Origin: Chloroflexota bacterium | GTDB taxonomy: Bacteria > Chloroflexota > Dehalococcoidia > Tepidiformales > Tepidiformaceae | Assembly: GCA_026710655.1 (NCBI GenBank) | Contig: JAPOQN010000013.1 | Span: forward strand, 186,001-250,000 | Length of the DNA stretch: 64,000 nt | Direction: 5' to 3' | In this document: in pieces, positions 57,862 through 64,000 of the stretch | How the letters are laid out: every line of letters starts with the position of its first letter | Numbering within the stretch: the stretch's first letter is position 1 | Translations under genes and position numbers: made by a program | The notes under the pieces: generated by a model | What the model saw: only the letters and a program-made list of their open reading frames with translations | Database searches by the model: none | Told to the model about the DNA's origin: nothing

Positions 57862-58521
57862 CTAGTCGCGCGCCTTCGTGACGTCCCAGCGCTCCCAGTT
57901 GGTCACTTCGTCTACCGGCTTGCGGTTGGTCGGGCCGAAGTTCGCGTCCGGGAACCCCATCGGGATGATGGCCACCGGTGTCGCCTCGGCGGGGATGCCG
58001 CAGCGCTCCCGCAGCACGTCGTCGACCGCTCCCTGGAACGTCGTCATCACGGTGCCCAGCCCCAGCGCCCGCGCCGCCAGCAGCATGTTCTGCACCGCCT
58101 GGTAGATGGAGCTACCCGCCAGCAGCGTCGTCGGGTCCTGTGTCGGTGACGTGACCTGGTAGAGGCAGGGGACGATGAAAACGGGCGCTTGCGCCAGGTT
58201 CTCGAAGAGCCCGCGCGCGCCCGTCATCATCAGGCGCTCGCCCTTGCTCCCCGACTTGATGGCGTTGTCGATCATCGCCTGCAGGCCCGGGTTCTCGAGC
58301 CCCTTGCTCAGCTGCGCCGAGATAGCGTCCCGCGTCTCCTGGTCCGTGATCACGACGAAGCGCCAGGGCTGCGTGTTGCTCCCCGAAGGCGCCTTCGTGC
58401 CCGCCTCGATCACCTTCCAGATGAGGTCATCCGGTACCGGGTCGCTCTTCCAGCGGCGGATCGCCCGCTGCGTGTAGATCGCTTCCCAGACGTCGTTCGT
58501 GCCGGACTTCATGTCCGCCAT
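57862..58521 (-). CDS. Nitroreductase family protein
   Basis: A 219-aa FMN-dependent nitroreductase. YTQRAIRRWKSDPVPDDLIW, APSGSNTQPWRFVVIT (FMN-binding Ser/Asn), NMLLAARALGLGTVMTTF and a late IIPMGFPDANFGPTNRKPVDEV are typical. The ATG at 58521 has AAGGAGG 4 nt upstream. It lies 14 nt after the molybdopterin oxidoreductase gene in the same direction, so co-transcription is likely. It is the intact paralogue of the frameshifted gene at the left edge. Confidence 0.92.
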   Translation of the reverse strand: MADMKSGTNDVWEAIYTQRAIRRWKSDPVPDDLIWKVIEAGTKAPSGSNTQPWRFVVITDQETRDAISAQLSKGLENPGLQAMIDNAIKSGSKGERLMMTGARGLFENLAQAPVFIVPCLYQVTSPTQDPTTLLAGSSIYQAVQNMLLAARALGLGTVMTTFQGAVDDVLRERCGIPAEATPVAIIPMGFPDANFGPTNRKPVDEVTNWERWDVTKARD

Positions 58522-58535
58522 GGTGCCTCCTTGGG

Positions 58536-60683
58536 CTAGCCGGCCGGGACCGCTTCCCGGGCCGGTCGGATGTTCACCGGGATGGCGCTCTGCCGCGCCA
58601 TGCCCGTGATCGGGTCGTACGCTTCCTCGTTGTTTACGAGGCGGTTGGTGCTGCCGCCGATGCTGCGGACATCCTGGTCCTTCTCGGGAACGTCGCCCCA
58701 CGAGTGCGCCATCGAGATGACCCCCGAGGGCACGTCGTCGGTGAAGGCCGCGACGCCCAGGATGGTCGCCCGGCTCGACTCGATTTCGATGACTTCGCCG
58801 TTCTCGATCCCGAACTCGGCCCCGTCGACCGGGTTCATGAACGCCGGGTTCGTGCTGCCGTCGCGGGCCGTCAGCCCGGCGATGTCGCGGCCCGAGGAGT
58901 TGTAGAACTCGCGCATGCGGCGACTGATGAGCCGGTGCGAGAACTTCTCGCCCGGGACGTAGCCGGCGCCCTCGACGACGGGCTCCGCCCGTACCTCGTG
59001 GATCTCCTCCACCAGGTCCGGTGGCGCCACGTCCAGACGCGCATCCGTGCCCGGAGCCTTCGCGCCGACGCGTACTTCTTCGCCTTCGAAGATCGCCCCG
59101 CCGTCCGCCTCTCGCACGCGATCGAGCGGGATGCGGGAGTTGGCCGTGATCAGGTCCAGCACGTCGTCTGTGCTCGGCTTCTCGTCCATCGGCATCGGGC
59201 CGCCGGCGAGCTTGATCTCGCTGCCCATGCGCTGCGCGATGCCCCAGAAGAACTCCCACTCTTCCATGACGTCGTCCTCGGCCTCGACCATCGCGGGCGT
59301 GTAGTGCGCGTACGGCACCGGGTACCACGAGTCGGTAAGCACCGTCAGGTCGGGCCGCTCAAGCGAGAGCTTCGGCGCGATGACGTAGTCCGCCATCTTC
59401 GCCGTCTGCGACCAGCGAATGTCGATGCTCACGTTCAGGTCGAGCTTGCCCATCGCCTCGATCGTCTTGAGCTGGTCCGGCCACGCGCCCACGGGGTTGC
59501 CGCCCACGCTCACGAGCGCGCGCACGCGTCCCTCGCCCGGCTCGATGATCTCGTCGCTCAGGGCCGCCGTCGGCATCTCGCCGAACACCTCGCCCAGACC
59601 GCGCACGCGGCTCGGCTCGCCCTTGCCCCAGGCGGGATTGGGCGGGTTGGCCTGCGCCAGCCACGGCCGCTCCGGCCCGATGACGCCGGGATTCGGGACC
59701 ACCTCGCCCTCGCGCAGGTAGCGCCCGCCAAGCGTGTTGAACGTGTTGACGAAGTGCTCGGTCAGGTTCGGGTGAGGCGCCATGTTCGCCCCCGTCCCGC
59801 TTGAGGCCACGCCCCGCGGGCTCTCGGCGAACATGCGCGCCGCGCGCTCCACCTGCGCCGCGGGCACGCCCGTGCGCTCCTCCACGTAGTCCAGGGTGAA
59901 GCTGTCGACGGCCTGCTGCAGTTCCTCCACGTGGGCCACGTTCCCGGCGAGGAAGTCGCCGTCGACCAGGCCCTCATCGAACATCACGCGGATAATCCCG
60001 GCCAGCAGTGTGGGGTCCTCGCCCGGCTTCACCTGCAGGTGCAGGTCGGCCCGCTTGGCCACGTCCGAGCTGCGGGGGTCGATCACGATCAGTTTCAGTC
60101 CGCGCTTCTGCGCGTCCCGCAGCCGCTTCCAGGGGTTGAACGGGGGAATGCCGCCGAACATCGAGACGACCGGGTTGTTCCCGATGAGCATCGCCACATC
60201 GGCCGTGTCGAACCCGTGGCTGCCGCCCATCCAGGTGCCGTGCCGCGAGGCCGCGATCGCCTTCGCCGGCTGGTCGATGGTCACGCTCGTGTAGTACGAG
60301 GGCGACTTCACGCCCGCGTGCCAGGCCCGCGACACCGAAAGGGTGATGGCGTTGCAGAAGGCGTACGTGCCGTTGTACGTCGCCACCGAGCGCGGCCCGT
60401 GCTCCTCGATGATTGCGCTCATGCGCTCCGCAATCTCGTCGAGCGCCTGCTCGCTCGAGATCGGCTGGAAGCTGCCGTCCGGCATGCGCTTCATCGAGGT
60501 GCGAATGCGGTCCTCGTGGTTGTGCTGGTCCGGCAGGTGCCGTCCCTTGATGCAGGTGTACCCACCGTAGATGGGATTGCTCGTATCGCCACGGACCTCA
60601 ATGACCTTGTTGTCCTCGACGTCTACCTCGATCGGGCAGAACGCGTGGCAAAAGCGGCAAAAGGATTTCTTGGTCTCGACCAT
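58536..60683 (-). CDS. Molybdopterin oxidoreductase (DMSO reductase superfamily) with 4Fe-4S cluster
   Basis: A 715-aa catalytic subunit of a Mo/W-bis-MGD enzyme. The N-terminal cluster motif is Cys-x2-Cys-x3-Cys (CRFCHAFCP) with the fourth Cys in GGYTCIKG. The body follows the family: LIGNNPVVSM, IVIDPRSSDVAKRADLHLQ, VSVGGNPVGAWPDQL, and a C-terminal beta-barrel molydopterin_dinuc domain (GIENGEVIEIESSRATI). No Fe-S electron-transfer or membrane subunit and no TAT signal is present, so it is cytosolic and soluble. GGAG lies 7 nt before the ATG. Confidence 0.93.
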   Translation of the reverse strand: MVETKKSFCRFCHAFCPIEVDVEDNKVIEVRGDTSNPIYGGYTCIKGRHLPDQHNHEDRIRTSMKRMPDGSFQPISSEQALDEIAERMSAIIEEHGPRSVATYNGTYAFCNAITLSVSRAWHAGVKSPSYYTSVTIDQPAKAIAASRHGTWMGGSHGFDTADVAMLIGNNPVVSMFGGIPPFNPWKRLRDAQKRGLKLIVIDPRSSDVAKRADLHLQVKPGEDPTLLAGIIRVMFDEGLVDGDFLAGNVAHVEELQQAVDSFTLDYVEERTGVPAAQVERAARMFAESPRGVASSGTGANMAPHPNLTEHFVNTFNTLGGRYLREGEVVPNPGVIGPERPWLAQANPPNPAWGKGEPSRVRGLGEVFGEMPTAALSDEIIEPGEGRVRALVSVGGNPVGAWPDQLKTIEAMGKLDLNVSIDIRWSQTAKMADYVIAPKLSLERPDLTVLTDSWYPVPYAHYTPAMVEAEDDVMEEWEFFWGIAQRMGSEIKLAGGPMPMDEKPSTDDVLDLITANSRIPLDRVREADGGAIFEGEEVRVGAKAPGTDARLDVAPPDLVEEIHEVRAEPVVEGAGYVPGEKFSHRLISRRMREFYNSSGRDIAGLTARDGSTNPAFMNPVDGAEFGIENGEVIEIESSRATILGVAAFTDDVPSGVISMAHSWGDVPEKDQDVRSIGGSTNRLVNNEEAYDPITGMARQSAIPVNIRPAREAVPAG

Positions 60684-60769
60684 GGGACATCTCCAGGAAA
60701 CAGGTATGCCGCGCGAGTCTACCATGCAGCTCAGGGCGGCCGGCTCCTTCGTGCCCGCGGTGGCGGCGG

Positions 60770-61009
60770 CTAGCGGAAGGGGTTCTCGTCCCCGGAAGGG
60801 GACGGCGCCGCGCTCTCGTCCAGCCCCAGGAGCTTCAGCCGGGCCTCGTCGTACGCCTGCTTGGCCCGCGCCTCCCGGTTCAGGAGGCCCTTCAGACGGT
60901 CCGGAGTAAGCGGTTCCCCATCGAGGAGCACCTCGTGCATCCGCTCCAGCTGCTTCGTCCACGCCTCCCAGGCCTCCCGATAGGCCTCGCGGGTTGCGTC
61001 GTCAGCCAT
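60770..61009 (-). CDS. Small helical hypothetical protein
   Basis: A 79-aa highly charged, helical protein (REAYREAWEAWTKQLERMHE, then LLNREARAKQAYDEARLKLLG) with a Pro/Ser tail. AGGAGG lies 7 nt before the ATG, a strong start. It is upstream of the molybdopterin gene, separated by 86 nt. No family recognised; the N-terminal amphipathic helix and acidic tail could mediate protein interaction. Confidence 0.7.
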   Translation of the reverse strand: MADDATREAYREAWEAWTKQLERMHEVLLDGEPLTPDRLKGLLNREARAKQAYDEARLKLLGLDESAAPSPSGDENPFR

Positions 61010-61041
61010 CTGGACGCCTCCTGCGGCCCGCTGCCGGCCCC

Positions 61042-61071
61042 GGTCGTGACGCCCCCGGTCGTGACGCCCCG
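61042..61071. repeat. 15-bp tandem duplication
   Basis: GGTCGTGACGCCCCC (61042-61056) is immediately repeated as GGTCGTGACGCCCCG (61057-61071), between the PAS-LuxR stop and the small helical gene. Two copies only. Confidence 0.8.
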
Positions 61072-61084
61072 CCTGCCCGAGCCC

Positions 61085-61762
61085 TCACGCCCACTCCAGG
61101 ATTCCCCGCCGCAGGGCCGTGAGCACCGCTTCCAGCTTCGTCGCCGCGTTCAGCTTTCGGCGGAAGTTGCGAACGTGGTTGCGCACCGTGTGCTCGCTGA
61201 TGCCCAGCCCCTCGGCGATGGACGAGGTCGTGCGACCCAGGGCCACCAGCGCGAGCACCTCCAGTTCGCGACTCGTCAGTGGCGCCGCGCCTACCGGGGG
61301 CAGCGGAGCTGGGTTCTCCGAAACGACTTCGGCGCCGCCCCGCCCGAGTTCGCTCTTCACGGCTGCGAGAATCTGGTCAGGCGACTGCGACCCAGCCCGG
61401 TCGTCGAACACGTGGACCATGAGCGGTGCGTCGTCCACGACCCCCGACACCACCATTGGCGTGAGGTCGACGGTCTTGCGTTCCCCCGATGAGCAGAGCA
61501 TCTGCATCCTGACCGCGTTGGGGATGGCTCCCGCCTGCAGGGACAGCAAGGAGGGGCACCCGCTCACACAGGCCGGCGTCAGACGACCGGACACGAGGCC
61601 GGCCACCACCTCGTAGCAGTGACGCCCGAGCACCTTGTGCGCCGGGTGACCCAGGATGCGCTCCGCCCCCTGGTTCCAGAACACGATCCGCTGGTCCAGC
61701 GACATGGCGTAGACGCCAAACTCCGCTTCGGAGAGAAACGCGGCGATCCTGTCCACGCTCAA
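61085..61762 (-). CDS. PAS domain LuxR-type transcriptional regulator
   Basis: A 225-aa one-component regulator. An N-terminal PAS domain (residues about 5-125: FGVYAMSLDQRIVFWNQGAERILGH) carries a spaced Cys motif, Cys49 (RHCYEVVAG), Cys65 and Cys69 (PACVSGCP), which may bind a metal or sense redox state. The C-terminal LuxR HTH (residues about 158-220) has LTSRELEVLALVALGRTTSSIAEGLGISEHTVRNHVRN. TTG start supported by GGGAGGGG 6-8 nt upstream; a GTG two codons later is the alternative. Divergent from the ABC exporter, which it might control. Confidence 0.9.
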   Translation of the reverse strand: MSVDRIAAFLSEAEFGVYAMSLDQRIVFWNQGAERILGHPAHKVLGRHCYEVVAGLVSGRLTPACVSGCPSLLSLQAGAIPNAVRMQMLCSSGERKTVDLTPMVVSGVVDDAPLMVHVFDDRAGSQSPDQILAAVKSELGRGGAEVVSENPAPLPPVGAAPLTSRELEVLALVALGRTTSSIAEGLGISEHTVRNHVRNFRRKLNAATKLEAVLTALRRGILEWA

Positions 61763-61922
61763 GGCCGGCCCCTCCCCTCGCGTTCCCGGATCCGAGCCTG
61801 GGCGCTACTCTACCGGGAACCCTTCGGGGTGTGGACCGTTCCCCTAGTCCTCCCGCCGGCGCGTGCGGGAGCACCGCTACCTGGGAGCCCCGCACCCGCG
61901 GCAGACACAAGGATCCGATCGA

Positions 61923-63014
61923 GTGCTCGCTCTTACCGAAGTCAGACGCCGCAAGCTCCAGTTTGGCTTCGTCACCGGCGTGGTCGCCCTCATCGCCTAC
62001 CTCATCATCATGGTGACTGGCCTGGGACTTGGCCTGTACGAGGCCGCGGGGACTGCACTCCTCAACCTCAACGGCGATCACCTCGCCTACGCTGCCAACT
62101 CAAACCTCTCGGTCATCCGCTCCCGCCTCAGCGACGAGGATGTGGCCGAGGTCCGGTCCCTTCCCGGCGCCGAAGCCGCCACCCCCATCGGCTACGTCGC
62201 CGCCGTTATCGAGTTCGGCCCCGACGAGAGCGACACCGCCGCCATCATCGGCGTCATCCCCGGCTCCTTCGCCGAACCCGAAGTCGTCGAGGGGCGACCC
62301 ATCGAGAGCCCCACGGAAATCCTCGTCGACCGCGCCTGGGTCCGCGTCGCTGGCACCCGCGTGGGCGACACCCTCGCGTTACCCGTCGGCTTCGAAACCC
62401 GCGACTTCACCGTTGCGGGCATCGTCGACAGGGGCTACTTCTTCTTCCAGCCGGGCATGTACGTCGACCTCGCTTCCTGGCAGGACCTCGTCTTCCAGGG
62501 CGAGGCCATGCAGAAGCCCGCCGCCAGCCTCGTGCTGCTCCAGGGGCGCGATCTCGCCGGCACGAGAAGCGAGAACTGGCGCATCGTCACCAAGGAAGAC
62601 GGCTTCAACAACATCGAGGGGGTCCAGGCCCAGCAGTCCACGGTCGATGCCCTGCGCTACATGGGCTTGCTCATCGGCGCGATGGTCATCGGCGTCTTCT
62701 TCTACGTCATCACCCTCCAGAAGGTGTCCCTCCTGGGAATCCTCAAGGCGATCGGCGCCCCCGGCCCCTACCTGGTCACCCAGGGACTGCTGCAGGTTCT
62801 CGTCGTCTGCATCGTCGGTGCGGCCGTCGCCGTCGGCTTGGCGCTGCTCACCGAGGCCACCGTCCTCGCCTCCGACACCATCCCCATCAACTTCACCAGC
62901 GGCGCCATGGCCACGTCCTCGATCTCGGTCGTAATCGCGGGCGTTGTGGGCTCTCTCCTCTCCGCCCGGCAGGTCGCATCCATCGACCCCATCATCGCGA
63001 TGCAGCAGCAGTAG
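61923..63014 (+). CDS. ABC transporter permease, FtsX/DevC-type
   Basis: A 363-aa permease of the FtsX/MacB-core superfamily. One N-terminal membrane helix (FGFVTGVVALIAYLIIMVTG) is followed by a roughly 230-residue extracytoplasmic domain and three C-terminal helices (LLIGAMVIGVFFYVITLQKV, VTQGLLQVLVVCIVGAAVAV, SISVVIAGVVGSLLSARQV). The ending ASIDPIIAMQ is typical. GTG 61923 was chosen because LALTEVRRRKLQF is the standard family start. Stop 8 nt before the ATPase gene; together they form a DevCA-like exporter of unknown substrate. Confidence 0.9.
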   Translation: MLALTEVRRRKLQFGFVTGVVALIAYLIIMVTGLGLGLYEAAGTALLNLNGDHLAYAANSNLSVIRSRLSDEDVAEVRSLPGAEAATPIGYVAAVIEFGPDESDTAAIIGVIPGSFAEPEVVEGRPIESPTEILVDRAWVRVAGTRVGDTLALPVGFETRDFTVAGIVDRGYFFFQPGMYVDLASWQDLVFQGEAMQKPAASLVLLQGRDLAGTRSENWRIVTKEDGFNNIEGVQAQQSTVDALRYMGLLIGAMVIGVFFYVITLQKVSLLGILKAIGAPGPYLVTQGLLQVLVVCIVGAAVAVGLALLTEATVLASDTIPINFTSGAMATSSISVVIAGVVGSLLSARQVASIDPIIAMQQQ

Positions 63015-63022
63015 GGGCGCTC

Positions 63023-63709
63023 GTGGCCATCCTCCAGCTTCGCGGCGTGTCCAAATCCTTCGGCCAGGGGGCGCGGCGCGTCGATGCCGTTCGCGACTTC
63101 AGCCTCGAGGTCGACCGTGGCGAAGTCGTTGCGCTGGAGGGGCCGTCGGGCTCGGGCAAGACCACCCTGCTTGCCCTCGCGGGAGCGCTCCTCACTCCAA
63201 CCGCCGGCGAGATTCGCGTCGATGGAGACGACATAACGAAATACGGCGCCCGCGCCCGTACCCGCTATCGCCGCGACCGAGTCGGTTTCGTCTTCCAGGG
63301 GAGCAACATGGTTCCGTTCCTCACCGCCCGCGAGAATCTCCTCCTCGTCGGCGAGTTTGGCGCCGGCGACCGCGCCGCTCTCCGCCGCCGGGCCGACGAG
63401 CTCCTCGACCAGCTCGACCTCATCCCCGTCCGCGACCAGGTCGCTACCAGCCTCTCCGGCGGCGAGCGCCAGCGCGTCGCCATCGCCCGCGCCCTCATGC
63501 GCGACCCTTCCCTCCTCCTCGTCGACGAACCAACCGCCAGCCTCAATTTCGAGCTCGGAACCCGCGTTGTCGATGCTCTTCTGAGCGAAGTCCACCTGCG
63601 CGACAAGGCCTGCATCATGGTCACCCACGACGACCGCATGGCGCAGCGGGCCGACCGCCTCGTCGAGATCCGCGACGGAAGCGTCCTCTCAGACCGCCCC
63701 CTCCGCTAG
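63023..63709 (+). CDS. ABC transporter ATPase, LolD/DevA-type
   Basis: A 228-aa ATPase partner of the FtsX-type permease. Walker A LEGPSGSGKTTLL, Q-loop VGFVFQGSNMVPFLTARENL, signature [15 protein letters not shown], Walker B LLLVDEPTASLN and switch His in MVTHDDRM. The D-loop is SLN instead of the usual SLD, a change that in other ABC proteins can slow ATP turnover. GTG start 8 nt after the permease stop. Exporter substrate unknown (lipid, peptide or envelope component). Confidence 0.93.
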   Translation: MAILQLRGVSKSFGQGARRVDAVRDFSLEVDRGEVVALEGPSGSGKTTLLALAGALLTPTAGEIRVDGDDITKYGARARTRYRRDRVGFVFQGSNMVPFLTARENLLLVGEFGAGDRAALRRRADELLDQLDLIPVRDQVATSLSGGERQRVAIARALMRDPSLLLVDEPTASLNFELGTRVVDALLSEVHLRDKACIMVTHDDRMAQRADRLVEIRDGSVLSDRPLR

Positions 63710-63839
63710 CTCGCGCCTCGCGGCCGCCGTGCGCTCCGGAGCGCTACTGCTGCTCTTCCTCCGCTGGTCCGCCCCTCTGCTACAGTGCGGGACCCGGAAA
63801 CGGGCAGCGGGTACCTCTACGTGGAGACAGAAGACAGCA

Positions 63840-64000
63840 GTGGGCACATGGTTACCCAGATGGCTCATTGGCGCTCTCGCAATCGCCCTGACGGTTGCGG
63901 TCAGCGCGGCAGCTGCGAGCGCCGTGGACAACCCCTCCACCTCTCAGACGGTTGTGGTGGAGGTGACGGTGTGGCGGTCAGTCTCCAACCCGGACGCCCT
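63840..64000 (+). CDS. Secreted protein, 3' end outside the window
   Basis: An open frame from GTG 63840 to the window edge with no stop. Residues 1-30 form a clear signal peptide (PRWLIGALAIALTVAVSAAA then ASA). The mature start VDNPSTSQTVVVEVTVWRSV is a pattern I associate with repetitive secreted proteins of Chloroflexota (VEVRVWQxxxxP repeats), but that is recall, not a search. A TACAGT box at 63781-63786 is a possible -10. The gene follows the ABC exporter, 131 nt away. Confidence 0.6.
   Translation, partial: MGTWLPRWLIGALAIALTVAVSAAAASAVDNPSTSQTVVVEVTVWRSVSNPDA

Noticed and set aside
58536-60683. Formate dehydrogenase assignment for the molybdopterin enzyme
   Set aside because: Family level is clear, but no subtype-specific residue or partner subunit was seen, so a named activity is not justified.

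Overview
The window is about 64 kb of very GC-rich, gene-dense bacterial chromosome with almost exclusively G/C-ending codons. No rRNA, prophage, insertion sequence or CRISPR array is visible. The gene mix points to Chloroflexota, most likely class Dehalococcoidia or the SAR202-like lineages. It includes several short-chain dehydrogenases (SDRs), CaiB/BaiF CoA-transferases, Rieske-type oxygenases, amidohydrolases, a P450, F420 biosynthesis (CofD), a PAS-LuxR regulator and a HrcA/CIRCE-controlled small heat-shock gene. This placement is inferred from gene content; no marker phylogeny was possible.

Layout. 0-3 kb: a frameshifted nitroreductase cut by the window edge, two SDRs, a SnoaL-like protein and hsp20 behind a textbook CIRCE operator. 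3-11 kb: a P450, a polar amino-acid ABC importer operon (ATPase, two permeases, lipoprotein binding protein, leftward) and an APH-like kinase with a small partner. 11-21 kb: HU, MmcQ/YjbR, a MaoC-like protein, ArsC, a Rieske-type oxygenase that has lost most of its cluster ligands, VOC, PurF, an orphan NuoB, small unknowns, an EVE protein, RibD, tRNA-Arg(TCG) and CofD. 21-33 kb: a TIMP/NTR-like anchored protein, PurA, a HigBA toxin-antitoxin pair, a free-standing biotinyl carrier, a PEP-swivel protein, a CoA-binding protein, FabF-type KAS, a HicBA-like pair, an N-acyl-D-amino-acid deacylase-type amidohydrolase, NAPRT and a HAD protein. 33-41 kb: a CapA fusion, a degenerate RdgB-like protein, CoaE, an APH-like kinase, an SDR, a fused double CaiB/BaiF protein and YqgE.

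41-45 kb holds three copies of an unusual intergenic element: long imperfect inverted repeats whose arms are built from 7-bp TAGTGGY-type heptads around a GC-rich core. Each starts at or just after a stop codon. 44-49 kb is a leftward catabolic block (thiolase, DUF35-like OB protein, amidohydrolase-2, M20 peptidase). 49-64 kb: a cobalamin-binding-type protein, a CCDC90-like protein, a zf-TFIIB protein, NhaA, a cyclase-family hydrolase, PdxA with a Dabb protein, a second altered Rieske oxygenase, an MDR dehydrogenase, a nitroreductase, a molybdopterin oxidoreductase, a PAS-LuxR regulator, an FtsX-type ABC exporter pair and the start of a secreted protein.

Recurring themes. Many genes carry a TANNNT box 6-8 nt before the start codon, which predicts leaderless mRNAs; others have strong GGAGG sites. 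Several enzyme families appear in versions lacking canonical catalytic or metal ligands (two Rieske proteins, the double CaiB protein, the RdgB-like protein, the DUF35-like protein). Three convergent gene pairs share a CTAG double stop, and one divergent pair shares a CATG double start.
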